DNA of 64,000 nucleotides from contig JAOAUC010000016.1 of NCBI GenBank assembly GCA_030157785.1, forward strand, positions 1-64,000. The letters run 5' to 3'. The stretch comes from Zoogloea oleivorans (GTDB lineage: Bacteria; Pseudomonadota; Gammaproteobacteria; Burkholderiales; Rhodocyclaceae). The translations under genes and the position numbers were made by a program. The notes under the pieces were generated by a model. The model was not told the origin of the DNA. It did no database searches and saw nothing but the letters and a program-made list of their open reading frames with translations. The number at the start of each line of letters is the position of its first letter. The stretch's first letter is position 1. Below are positions 25,333 through 33,310 of this stretch, piece after piece.

Positions 25333-25372
25333 CTGTCTCGACTGCGTGCTGCGCGGCCTGAGCCGCCGGCGC

Positions 25373-25753
25373 TTACTTGGGCGCCAGGGTCAGGATCCAC
25401 TTCACCAGTTTCTTGGCGTCGGTTTCCTTGATGGCCACCTTGTTGGGGGGCATGGCCAGACCGCTGACCTGGTCCTTCCAGTGGCTGCCGTAGGGGTTGG
25501 AGCCTTCCAGCACCACGCGGGTCAGGAACACATCGGCCCCCGGCTTGCCCTTGTAGAGCTTGGCCACGTCCTGCCAGGCGGGGCCGATCGGCGCCAGCCC
25601 GTTGGGGCCCGGCGTGCCAGATTCGATGGCGTGACAGGTCAGGCAGCCGCTGCTCGCGGCAAGAGCCTTCATGTCGTCACCGGTCGCCGCCGAAGCGGAG
25701 GTGGCCAGCAGGGCCAGCCCCGCCAGCATCACGGCATTGCGTAAGGCGTTCAT
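25373..25753 (-). CDS. Small c-type cytochrome, c551-like
   Basis: A 126-residue class I cytochrome c with signal peptide (about residues 1-22), CLTCHAI heme site and LAMPPNK methionine region. Lies 47 nt after the response regulator gene in the same direction and just before a terminator, so it is the last gene of a kinase-regulator-cytochrome set. Likely an electron acceptor for the PQQ enzyme of this regulon. Confidence 0.9.
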   Translation of the reverse strand: MNALRNAVMLAGLALLATSASAATGDDMKALAASSGCLTCHAIESGTPGPNGLAPIGPAWQDVAKLYKGKPGADVFLTRVVLEGSNPYGSHWKDQVSGLAMPPNKVAIKETDAKKLVKWILTLAPK

Positions 25754-25800
25754 TGTGTTTCTCCTTGGCTAAAAAATGCTTCCAGTCCGCCTGCCGACTG

Positions 25801-26439
25801 TCACGCCACCGACCATTCGATCAGCCCGTAGCGCGCCGCCAGTCGCAGCAGCTTGAAATCGTTGTCCGCGTCCAGTTTCTGCCGGATCGCGGTCATGTGG
25901 TTGTGAATCGTTTTCTGGCTCAGATGCATGGTGCTGGCAATGCTGCCCGTCGACTCGCCGCTCACCGCCAGGCGCAGCACATCGAACTCCCGTGGCGTCA
26001 GCTTCGACATCAAGCCTTCCCCGTCGAGCGCCGCCCCGGCCAGGGCCTGAGCCACATCCGGCGAGAGCACCCGCTTGCCGAGCGCCACCGCACGAATCGC
26101 ATCGATCATCTCGGCCGGTTCGCTGTTCTTGGTCAAATAGCCCAGCGCCCCTACACGCATGGCCTGGGTCACATAACTGGGATTATCGTGCATCGAAATC
26201 ACCAGCACCCGCAGGCCCGGCTCCCGCGCCAGCATGCGGCGGATGGCGTCGATGCCGCTACTGCCGCGCAGGCTCATGTCCACCACCGCCAGATCGATGC
26301 CGCCCGCAGCCAGCCGCGCATAGGCTTCATCGGCAGAAGCCGCCTCGCCAACCACGACCAACCCGTCCTCGGCATCGAGGAGACGCCGATAGCCATTGCG
26401 GACCACCGCGTGATCTTCCACCAGCAGGATGCGAATCAT
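25801..26439 (-). CDS. NarL/FixJ-family response regulator (AgmR/ErbR/PedR-like)
   Basis: A 212-residue regulator: receiver domain with the phosphoacceptor D54 (LAVVDMSLRG) and acidic pocket VEDH, then a LuxR-type HTH (LTPREFDVLRLAVSGESTGSIA, about residues 146-200). Such regulators control PQQ alcohol dehydrogenase genes in pseudomonads. It follows the histidine kinase gene by 21 nt and forms a two-component system with it; the divergent PQQ dehydrogenase gene is the obvious target. Confidence 0.9.
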   Translation of the reverse strand: MIRILLVEDHAVVRNGYRRLLDAEDGLVVVGEAASADEAYARLAAGGIDLAVVDMSLRGSSGIDAIRRMLAREPGLRVLVISMHDNPSYVTQAMRVGALGYLTKNSEPAEMIDAIRAVALGKRVLSPDVAQALAGAALDGEGLMSKLTPREFDVLRLAVSGESTGSIASTMHLSQKTIHNHMTAIRQKLDADNDFKLLRLAARYGLIEWSVA

Positions 26440-26460
26440 TTGTAGCGCCCGCCTTTCAGA

Positions 26461-27750
26461 CTAGCTCTGCGCCAGGGGCAGACTCAGGCGCACCTGCAGG
26501 CCACCGCCGGGCGCATCCGCCAGCCAGCAATGTCCACCGGCCATCTCGGCGCGCTCGCGCATGCCCAGCAGGCCGCCGCGGGAACGCCGGATCACGTCGG
26601 CCACCTGACCCACGCCGTTGTCGCACACCGTCAGTTCCAGCACGCGCCCACATTGCTGCAGCGACAGGCGCACCCGACTGGCCACACTGTGGCGCAAAAC
26701 GTTGGTCAGCGCCTCCTGCAGGGTCCGGTAAAGCGCCAGCCCGGCAAGCGGCGGCAGCACCGGCAGGGTCGCCGGAAACTCCGTCTCGATGCCGATCTCC
26801 GGCACTCGCCCGCGCCAGCCGCTGACCAGATCGTTCAGGGCATCCACCATCTGCAGGCCTTCCAGGCCATGAGGGCGCAACTGGGACAAAAGGGTTCTCA
26901 CCTGGCCAAGCATGCGGGTGGATTCGTTGCATATGTCGCGAGCACTTTCCTTCAGATCGTCCGGAGAAGCCCGACCGGCGTGACGCTCAATGTATGCGGC
27001 GGAAATATTGACGGCGGTCAAGGCCTGACCGAACTCATCGTGCAACTCCCGTGCCAGCTCCCGGCGCTCGGTTTCCTGCAACTCGAGAAGCTGCCGCGCC
27101 AGCTTCTGCTGGGCTGCGCGGGATTCGGCCAGCTCTTCCGAGAGCTGTTCGATGGCGCCGGCGATGCTCGCAAATTCCTTGAGCTGAAACGGCGGCAGAC
27201 TAACCCGGGCCTCCCCACGCCCGATACGCGCCAGCCCCTGCTCCAGTTCGCGCACCGGCTTCAGGGCCCGGTGGGCCGCCAGCCAGGCAAGCACCGCCAT
27301 GCCGAGGGAGAACACCACCAGCGTGGCCATGATGCGGGCGCCGTCGCGCAGCACCTCGTGGATTTCGGCCCGTGCATCGGCGCGAATCACCAGTGTGCCG
27401 CTGCCCATCGGAATCCGTCGTTCGTGGATCTGGCGCCCCTCGAGCAGGTAATCCACAAGGGTTGCCAGCGGGCCGCTGGCGGCCGGCGTTACACCCTGCT
27501 CCAGATTGGAGCGCTCCACCGACACAGCAACGTGTCGCAACTGACCACCTTCCAGCAGGGCCTTCAACTCATCCGCCCGATACTCGGGCGCAGCACTCAC
27601 CGCCAGAATGACATTCACCAGGCGGGTGGAGGCCTCCATTTCTTCCGCCACATCCTCCCGCAAGGCCAGCCCCACCCATGCGGCGGCGGCGGCAACGAGG
27701 GCCAGGGCAAAACCCAGAACGTATCCGAACAGCCTCCAGCGCAAATCCAC
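26461..27750 (-). CDS. NarX/DegS-type sensor histidine kinase
   Basis: A 429-residue membrane kinase: two transmembrane helices (about 8-30 and 185-210) around a periplasmic sensor region, HAMP linker, HisKA_3 domain with phosphorylatable H237 (ARELHDEFGQ), and an HATPase domain with DNGVG and GGLLGMRERAEMAGG. The GTG start at 27750 stands seven bases after AGGAG; the open frame reaches 28047 but would cover the divergent promoter and the start of the dehydrogenase gene, so I rejected it. Confidence 0.9.
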   Translation of the reverse strand: MDLRWRLFGYVLGFALALVAAAAAWVGLALREDVAEEMEASTRLVNVILAVSAAPEYRADELKALLEGGQLRHVAVSVERSNLEQGVTPAASGPLATLVDYLLEGRQIHERRIPMGSGTLVIRADARAEIHEVLRDGARIMATLVVFSLGMAVLAWLAAHRALKPVRELEQGLARIGRGEARVSLPPFQLKEFASIAGAIEQLSEELAESRAAQQKLARQLLELQETERRELARELHDEFGQALTAVNISAAYIERHAGRASPDDLKESARDICNESTRMLGQVRTLLSQLRPHGLEGLQMVDALNDLVSGWRGRVPEIGIETEFPATLPVLPPLAGLALYRTLQEALTNVLRHSVASRVRLSLQQCGRVLELTVCDNGVGQVADVIRRSRGGLLGMRERAEMAGGHCWLADAPGGGLQVRLSLPLAQS

Positions 27751-27922
27751 CTTGCGTCTCCTTTTATTTCTTTGTGGGTAGGTATCAGCAAGGCATGTGC
27801 CAACTCCTGGATAGACCGGGAAAAGTTCCCGCCTTGCCCGGGTGCCCTTCCCACGACAGCGCCCGGAGGCGCCTCCCATACTGCGCCACGTCAAAACAAA
27901 ACCACCCGGAGACAAAGACACC
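27751..27922 (+). promoter_or_regulatory. Divergent control region of kinase and PQQ dehydrogenase genes
   Basis: Holds the inverted repeat CGGGAA-N3-TTCCCG (27817-27831), a candidate site for the response regulator. No -24/-12 element was found here, so the dehydrogenase gene is probably not under sigma54. Confidence 0.45.
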
Positions 27923-29791
27923 ATGAAATCGCGACGCGTCAATCTCAAGCCCTGCCTGCTGGCCATTGCCCTCGCGGGCACCTTCAGCCTGGGCGCCCAG
28001 GCCGCCGGCACCAAGGTCACCTGGGAAGACATCAGGAACGACGACAAGACCCCCGGCGACGTGCTGTCCTACGGGCTCGGCCTGAAGGCCCAGCGCCACA
28101 GCCCCCTCAAGACGGTGAACACGAAGAACGTCGCCGGCCTGGTGCCCGCCTGGAGCTTTTCGTTTGGCGGTGAAAAGCAGCGCGGCCAGGAAGGTCAGGC
28201 GCTGGTGCAGGACGGCGTGATCTACGTAACCGGCTCCTACTCCCGCATGTACGCCATCGACGGGCGCACCGGCAAGCGCCTGTGGCAATACGAGCACCGC
28301 CTGCCGGAGGACATCCGCCCGTGTTGCGACGTGGTAAACCGGGGCGCTGCCATCTACGGCGACAAGGTTTACTTCGGCACCCTCGACGCGGGCATGGTGG
28401 CCCTCAACAAGGAAACCGGCAAAGTGGTGTGGAACAAGAAATGGGGCGACCACAAGGTCGGCTACACCATGTCTGGCGCCCCCTTCATCGTCCAGGACCA
28501 GAAGTCTGGCCGGGTGCTGCTGGTGCACGGCTCGTCAGGCGACGAATTCGGCGTGGTCGGCTGGCTGTTTGCCCGCGACCCGGAAACCGGCGAGGAAGTC
28601 TGGGCCCGCCCGATGGTCGAAGGCCACATGGGCCGCCTGAACGGCAAGGACAGCACCGTCACCGGCGACGCCAACGCCCCCTCGTGGCCGAAGGGCGAGG
28701 ACGGCAAGCCCACCGAAGCCTGGCACCACGGCGGCGGCGCTCCGTGGCAAACCGCCAGCTTCGACATCGAGAAGAACATGGTGGTCATCGGCACCGGCAA
28801 CCCGGCCCCGTGGAACACCTGGAAGCGCACCAAGCCCGGTGACGACCCGCGCAACTGGGAAAGCCTGTTCACCTCCGGCCAGGCCTACGTGGACGCCAGC
28901 ACCGGCGAGCTGAAGGGCTTCTTCCAGCACACCCCCAACGACGCCTGGGACTTCTCCGGCAACAACTCGGTGGTGCTCTTCGAGTACAAGGACCCGAAGA
29001 CCGGCAAGCAGGTCAAGGCCTCCGCCCATGCCGACCGCAACGGCTTCTTCTTCGTCACCGACCGCGAAAAGCTCGCCACCGGCGCCGGCTACCCCAACAA
29101 GCCCACCTCCCTGCTCGGCGCCTGGCCCTTCGTGGATGGCATCACCTGGGCCAAGGGCTTCGATCTGACCACCGGCAAGCCCATCGAAACCGGCAACCGT
29201 CCGCCCGAAGCCAAGGCCGGCGCCGACAAGGGCGACTCGGTCTTCGTTTCCCCGCCTTTCCTGGGCGGCACCAACTGGATGCCCATGTCTTACAGCCCGG
29301 ACACCGGCCTGTTCTACATTCCGGCCAACCACTGGGCCATGGACTACTGGAGCGAACACCTGACCTACAAGGCCGGCTCCGCCTACCTGGGCCAGGGCTT
29401 CCGCATCAAGCGCCTGTTCGACGACCACGTCGGCACCCTGCGCGCCATCGACCCGAAGACCGGCAAGATCGTGTGGGAGAACAAGGAGAAGTTCCCCCTG
29501 TGGGCAGGCACCATGACCACCGCAGGCAACCTGCTGTTCACCGGCACCTCCGACGGCTTCATCAAGGCCTTCGACGCAAAAACCGGCAAGGAGCTGTGGA
29601 AGTTCCAAACCGGCTCCGGCATCGTTTCCGTGCCAATCACCTGGGAAATGGACGGCGAACAGTACGTCGGCATCTCGTCCGGCTACGGCGGCGCCGTGCC
29701 CCTGTGGGGCGGCGACATGGCCGACCTGACCAAGCAAGTCACCCAGGGCGGCTCCTTCTGGGCCTTCAAGCTGCCCAAGGTCTCCCGCTAA
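27923..29791 (+). CDS. PQQ-dependent alcohol dehydrogenase (quinoprotein, type I)
   Basis: A 622-residue periplasmic enzyme with signal peptide (about residues 1-27) and an eight-bladed propeller. The vicinal disulfide above the cofactor is C134-C135 ([10 protein letters not shown]) and the catalytic aspartate is D343 ([10 protein letters not shown]). Two residues on stands serine (S345) where lanthanide enzymes have a second aspartate, which points to a calcium enzyme like ExaA/PedE. No fused heme domain is present, so external cytochromes such as those encoded around it accept the electrons. Likely oxidises short or aryl alcohols. A terminator follows. Confidence 0.93.
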   Translation: MKSRRVNLKPCLLAIALAGTFSLGAQAAGTKVTWEDIRNDDKTPGDVLSYGLGLKAQRHSPLKTVNTKNVAGLVPAWSFSFGGEKQRGQEGQALVQDGVIYVTGSYSRMYAIDGRTGKRLWQYEHRLPEDIRPCCDVVNRGAAIYGDKVYFGTLDAGMVALNKETGKVVWNKKWGDHKVGYTMSGAPFIVQDQKSGRVLLVHGSSGDEFGVVGWLFARDPETGEEVWARPMVEGHMGRLNGKDSTVTGDANAPSWPKGEDGKPTEAWHHGGGAPWQTASFDIEKNMVVIGTGNPAPWNTWKRTKPGDDPRNWESLFTSGQAYVDASTGELKGFFQHTPNDAWDFSGNNSVVLFEYKDPKTGKQVKASAHADRNGFFFVTDREKLATGAGYPNKPTSLLGAWPFVDGITWAKGFDLTTGKPIETGNRPPEAKAGADKGDSVFVSPPFLGGTNWMPMSYSPDTGLFYIPANHWAMDYWSEHLTYKAGSAYLGQGFRIKRLFDDHVGTLRAIDPKTGKIVWENKEKFPLWAGTMTTAGNLLFTGTSDGFIKAFDAKTGKELWKFQTGSGIVSVPITWEMDGEQYVGISSGYGGAVPLWGGDMADLTKQVTQGGSFWAFKLPKVSR

Positions 29792-29809
29792 ACCCGCGTG
29801 CGTGCTCCT

Positions 29810-29851
29810 TCCGGGCCGGATCTGCCTCCGGCCGGCCCGGAGGGCTTTTTT
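29810..29851 (+). terminator. Terminator after the PQQ dehydrogenase gene
   Basis: TCCGGGCCGG (29810-29819) pairs with CCGGCCCGGA (29832-29841), followed four bases on by six T. It may cap most transcripts and leave lower expression of the pentapeptide and cytochrome genes beyond. Confidence 0.8.
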
Positions 29852-29864
29852 CAAGGCTATCCCG

Positions 29865-30446
29865 ATGACCCTTTCGCCTTCACTGCTGGCGCTGGCCCTG
29901 CTGCTGAGCGGCGCCGGCGCCGGCCATGCCGCCGGATCGCCGGAAGAACCCCTGGTGTTCGGCACCTGCGGCATCTGGCCCCACGCCCGCTGTCAGGGTG
30001 TCGACCTGCGCCACGTGGATTTGTCGGCCCGCGACCTGGCCGGTGCCGACTTCACCGGTGCCAATCTGGCCCGCGTCGACCTGCGCGCCGCCAACCTGGC
30101 CGGGGCGATCTTCGACGGCGCCGACCTGACCGGCGCCCGCCTCACCAAGGCCAACGCCCCCGGCGCCTCCTTCCGCAACGCGAAGATGGTCGGCGCCGAC
30201 CTGGAATTTGCCCGCATCATGCGCGCCGATTTCAGCGGCGCCGACCTCAGCGCCGCCAACCTGGAAGCCGCCAAGGCTGCCTTCTCGTGGTTCGTCGGCG
30301 CCCGGCTCAGCAACGCCAACCTGCAGGAAACCAAGTTCAACACCACCAACCTGCAGAACGCCAACCTGGAAGGCGCCCTCCTGCGCTACACGATCTTCCC
30401 CGACGCCTTCTTCGAGGGCTGCACCGGCTGCCCCACCGACTGGTGA
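29865..30446 (+). CDS. Exported pentapeptide-repeat protein
   Basis: A 193-residue protein with signal peptide (about residues 1-22) and some 16 consecutive pentapeptide repeats of the A(D/N)Lxx kind (DLAGADFTGANLARVDLRAANL and onward), folding as a right-handed quadrilateral helix. Two cysteine pairs, FGTCGIWPHARC at the start and GCTGC at the end, probably cap the helix with disulfides in the periplasm. Lies between the PQQ dehydrogenase and a PedF-like cytochrome, so it may scaffold their contact; this is inference. The frame extends upstream through the terminator, hence the ATG at 29865. Confidence 0.85.
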   Translation: MTLSPSLLALALLLSGAGAGHAAGSPEEPLVFGTCGIWPHARCQGVDLRHVDLSARDLAGADFTGANLARVDLRAANLAGAIFDGADLTGARLTKANAPGASFRNAKMVGADLEFARIMRADFSGADLSAANLEAAKAAFSWFVGARLSNANLQETKFNTTNLQNANLEGALLRYTIFPDAFFEGCTGCPTDW

Positions 30447-30451
30447 TCCCT

Positions 30452-30910
30452 ATGGCCGCTCGCCTTTTCGCTCTCGCCTTCGTACTGCTTGCCGCCACGA
30501 CCCCGCTGCACGCCGTCGAAGTTGCCGACCCCAACGTCAAAGTCGACACCGCCGGACTCGCTGCCATCGCCGGCGATCCAGCCGGCAACCCCTACCGGGG
30601 CAATGCCCGCGCTGCCGAAATCGGCCGCGCAGCCTTCAACCAGGCCTGCGCCCGCTGCCACGGCGTCGACGCACTCAACAAGGGGCAGGTTGGCCCCGAT
30701 CTCACAAAAATGGACCGCGCCTGCCGGCGCATCACCGACCCGGCCGTGCAGCGCTTGTGCGTCGAGGACAACGATGACTTCTTCCTGAAGTCCGTTCAGC
30801 AGGGCAAGGTCCGGGTTGGCGTGGTGCACATGCCGGCCTGGCAGGACGTGCTCTCTCCGGCCGCCATCTGGACCCTCCGGACCTTCCTCGAAACTCGTCG
30901 GGGGCAGTAA
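30452..30910 (+). CDS. PedF/cytochrome c-550-like protein
   Basis: A 152-residue exported cytochrome with signal peptide (about residues 1-19), GNPYRGNARAAEIGRAAFNQ, one CARCHGV heme site and VHMPAWQDVL with the methionine ligand. Related in pattern to the pedF-like protein encoded at 19962, but with an insert carrying two extra cysteines (ACRRI, RLCVED) that probably form a disulfide. Starts 5 nt after the pentapeptide gene. Probable direct electron acceptor of the PQQ dehydrogenase. Confidence 0.88.
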   Translation: MAARLFALAFVLLAATTPLHAVEVADPNVKVDTAGLAAIAGDPAGNPYRGNARAAEIGRAAFNQACARCHGVDALNKGQVGPDLTKMDRACRRITDPAVQRLCVEDNDDFFLKSVQQGKVRVGVVHMPAWQDVLSPAAIWTLRTFLETRRGQ

Positions 30911-30964
30911 CCGGGACGCCGGATCGACGATAATCGGAAGCTCCGGCCCTCCCCTTGCAATCCC

Positions 30965-31486
30965 TTGTCCGCCCTGTCGATCCTCCCCGCCCACAACGCC
31001 GACCTCCCGGCCATCCTGCGTATCCAGGCCCGTTGCTACACGGCCATCGTCCCCGAGTCGGCCGAGTCGATGGGCGCCAAGCTGGCGGCGGCGCCCGCCA
31101 CCTGCTTCGTCGCCCGCCGAGCCGGTGAAGTCGTCGCCTACCTGCTCGCCCTGCCCTGGCGCTTCGACCACCCGCCTCACCTGGACGCCCCCGACTGCGT
31201 GCTGCCGGATGCACCGGACACGCTCTACCTGCACGACCTGGCTGTTGATCCTGCCGCCCGCGGCAGTGGCGCCAGCCAGGCCCTGGTGCAGGCCTTTCTC
31301 GCCGCACTGGCCGAGTCCGGCATCGGTCGCGCCAGCCTGATCGCCATCCAGGGCTCCGCCCCCTGGTGGGAGGGCCACGGTTTTCGGGCGGCCCTCACCA
31401 CGCCGGCCCTCGACGCCCGGCTCGCCGGCTACGGCAGGGATGTGCGCTACATGTCACGACAATGCGAAACGGCGCGCAGCTCTTAA
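30965..31486 (+). CDS. GNAT-family N-acetyltransferase
   Basis: A 173-residue cytosolic protein with the GNAT acetyl-CoA site LYLHDLAVDPAARGSGASQALV (about residues 88-108), preceded by the substrate-binding N-terminal half. Substrate unknown. No ATG exists near the 5-prime end; TTG at 30965 is the most likely start, with no strong ribosome binding site, so the true start is uncertain. Confidence 0.8.
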   Translation: MSALSILPAHNADLPAILRIQARCYTAIVPESAESMGAKLAAAPATCFVARRAGEVVAYLLALPWRFDHPPHLDAPDCVLPDAPDTLYLHDLAVDPAARGSGASQALVQAFLAALAESGIGRASLIAIQGSAPWWEGHGFRAALTTPALDARLAGYGRDVRYMSRQCETARSS

Positions 31487-31551
31487 TGGGCACTTAAGGC
31501 TGTGCGCCGAAAGTCCTCCTCCAGCACCACATCCACCCGGAGGAGAAACTC

Positions 31552-31854
31552 ATGATCAAAAAAACATCCGCCTGTCTGGCTGCGCTCATGCTGCTTGGCG
31601 GGCCGGCTTTCGCCCAAAGTGCCGACAGCGGGCGCCTGCTCGCATCCAACTGCTTCCAGTGCCACGGCACCAACGGCCGGCCCAGCGTCAGCGGCTTCGA
31701 CCGGCTGGCCGGCTCCTCCTCGTCGGAGATCTATTCCGAATTGAAGGAGATGCAGGGCAAGACGGTCGGCAACGACATCATGAAAGTCCACGCCCGCGGC
31801 TACACCGACACGCAACTGCGTGCCATCTCCGCCTACTTTGCCGCCCAGCGCTAG
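31552..31854 (+). CDS. Small cytochrome c, sulfide dehydrogenase subunit type
   Basis: A 100-residue protein with signal peptide (about residues 1-21), one CFQCHG heme site and the MKVHARGYTDTQLRAISAYFA helix typical of the cytochrome subunit of flavocytochrome c sulfide dehydrogenase. A strong GGAGGAG precedes the ATG. The flavoprotein gene follows after 9 nt, so the two form a heterodimer-like pair. Confidence 0.85.
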   Translation: MIKKTSACLAALMLLGGPAFAQSADSGRLLASNCFQCHGTNGRPSVSGFDRLAGSSSSEIYSELKEMQGKTVGNDIMKVHARGYTDTQLRAISAYFAAQR

Positions 31855-31863
31855 GAGCCCGAC

Positions 31864-33192
31864 ATGATCGATAGACGCAAATTCATCACCCTGCTCGGCT
31901 CGGGCACCCTTGGCATGCTGCTCAATGGATGTGGCGGAGGCGGTGGGGGCGGCAGCTCGGACACCAGCACCGGCACCGGCGGAACCGGCGCGGTCAGCCC
32001 GACGGTGCCGGCCTCCGGCGTCAGCGGCCGGGTTGTCGTCGTGGGCGGTGGCATGGCCGGTGCCACGGTCGCCAAGTTCCTGCGCCTGTGGGGCGGCAGC
32101 GGGCTCGACGTGACCCTCATCGAACGGGATCGCCAGTACCAGTCCAACATCCTCTCCAACCTTGTACTCACCGGCCAGCGCAGCATGGCCAGCCTGGCCT
32201 ACACCCACGACAAGCTGAGCAGCGCCTACGGCGTCAAGGTGGTGTACGGCAACGTTGCCGAGATCGACCCCGCCGGCAAACGGGTGCATCTCGCCGACAA
32301 CAGCAGCCTGCCCTACGACCGCCTGGTCCTCGCCCCCGGCATTGCCTTCGACACCCTGCCCGGCCTCGAAACGGCCGGCGACCGCATCGTCCACGCCTGG
32401 CAAGCCGGGCCGCAAACGGTCACCCTGCAGCAGCAGATCGCCGCCATGAACGCCGGCGGCGTGTTTGTGCTGACCATCCCGAAAACGCCTTACCGCTGCC
32501 CGCCCGGCCCCTACGAGCGGGCCTGCGTGGTGGCCGACTACCTGAAGACCCGCAAGGCCGGCTCCAAAGTCATCGTGCTCGACGCCAACGCCTCCATCGC
32601 CGCCGAACCCGTCACCTTCGACACCGCCTTCAACTTCACCCACGCCGGCGTCATCGAATATCACAGCGGCGTCACCATCAACAGCATCGACCCGTCGACG
32701 CAAACCCTCGACACCAGCGCCGGCCTGATCCGCGGCGACGTGCTCAACCCCATCCCGCCCCAGCGCGCCGGCGCCATCGTCAGCAACACGGCGGGCCTCG
32801 CCAACGTGAACGGCCGCTGGGCTGGCGTGGATGTACGCAGCTACGAATCCACCGCCCTCGCCGGCATCCACATCATCGGCGACGCCAACGGTTCCACCCA
32901 GCCCAAGGCCGGCCACATCGCCAATGCCGAAGCCAAGGTCTGCGCCGACGCCATCGTGCGCATCCTCGCCGGCGGCTCACCCGATCCGTCGCCGGTCACC
33001 AACTCGGCCTGCTATTCGCCAATCACCGCCAGCACCGCCTCGTGGCTCACCGTAGTGTTTGGCTACGACAGCGCTACCGGCACCATGAAGGCCGTGCCCG
33101 GCGCCGCCGGCGAAGCCAGCTCGGCCACCCGCGGCAACTACGACGACATGTTCGTGTGGTTCAACAACCTGATGGGCGACACCTTCGCCTGA
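31864..33192 (+). CDS. Flavocytochrome c sulfide dehydrogenase-like flavoprotein, predicted Tat lipoprotein
   Basis: A 442-residue FAD protein of the FccB/SoxF type: Rossmann motif VVVVGGGMAGATVAKFL (about residues 56-72), IERDRQYQSN, the redox cysteine region YRCPPGPYERAC, and a C-terminal flavocytochrome-type domain. The N-terminus has a Tat motif (DRRKFITLL) and a lipobox LNGC at about residue 23, followed by a glycine/serine/threonine-only linker of some 25 residues. So the flavoprotein seems tethered to a membrane by lipid. The usual substrate is sulfide, but no other sulfur oxidation gene is near and the substrate is not certain. Confidence 0.85.
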   Translation: MIDRRKFITLLGSGTLGMLLNGCGGGGGGGSSDTSTGTGGTGAVSPTVPASGVSGRVVVVGGGMAGATVAKFLRLWGGSGLDVTLIERDRQYQSNILSNLVLTGQRSMASLAYTHDKLSSAYGVKVVYGNVAEIDPAGKRVHLADNSSLPYDRLVLAPGIAFDTLPGLETAGDRIVHAWQAGPQTVTLQQQIAAMNAGGVFVLTIPKTPYRCPPGPYERACVVADYLKTRKAGSKVIVLDANASIAAEPVTFDTAFNFTHAGVIEYHSGVTINSIDPSTQTLDTSAGLIRGDVLNPIPPQRAGAIVSNTAGLANVNGRWAGVDVRSYESTALAGIHIIGDANGSTQPKAGHIANAEAKVCADAIVRILAGGSPDPSPVTNSACYSPITASTASWLTVVFGYDSATGTMKAVPGAAGEASSATRGNYDDMFVWFNNLMGDTFA

Positions 33193-33213
33193 GGGCGAAA
33201 GTCCTGCTCCAGG

Positions 33214-33239
33214 CATCCCGGCAAAGCACCGCCGGGATG
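33214..33239 (+). terminator. Hairpin after the flavoprotein gene
   Basis: CATCCCGGC pairs with GCCGGGATG around an 8-base loop. Only a weak T content follows (TAATTTG), so termination may be partial. Confidence 0.5.
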
Positions 33240-33310
33240 TAATTTGCCCATGTCATGGGCCGATTTCCTGCACAATCCGCCGTCCTCAAATTCCTGCCTC
33301 CGGTGGCTTG

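Noticed and set aside
27751..28047. Extended N-terminus of the sensor kinase
   Set aside because: Would overlap the divergent dehydrogenase gene; AGGAG before GTG at 27750 and the first membrane helix mark the real start.
27923..29791. Lanthanide-dependent (PedH/XoxF-like) alcohol dehydrogenase
   Set aside because: The position two after the catalytic aspartate is serine (D343-F-S345), not aspartate, which fits calcium enzymes.
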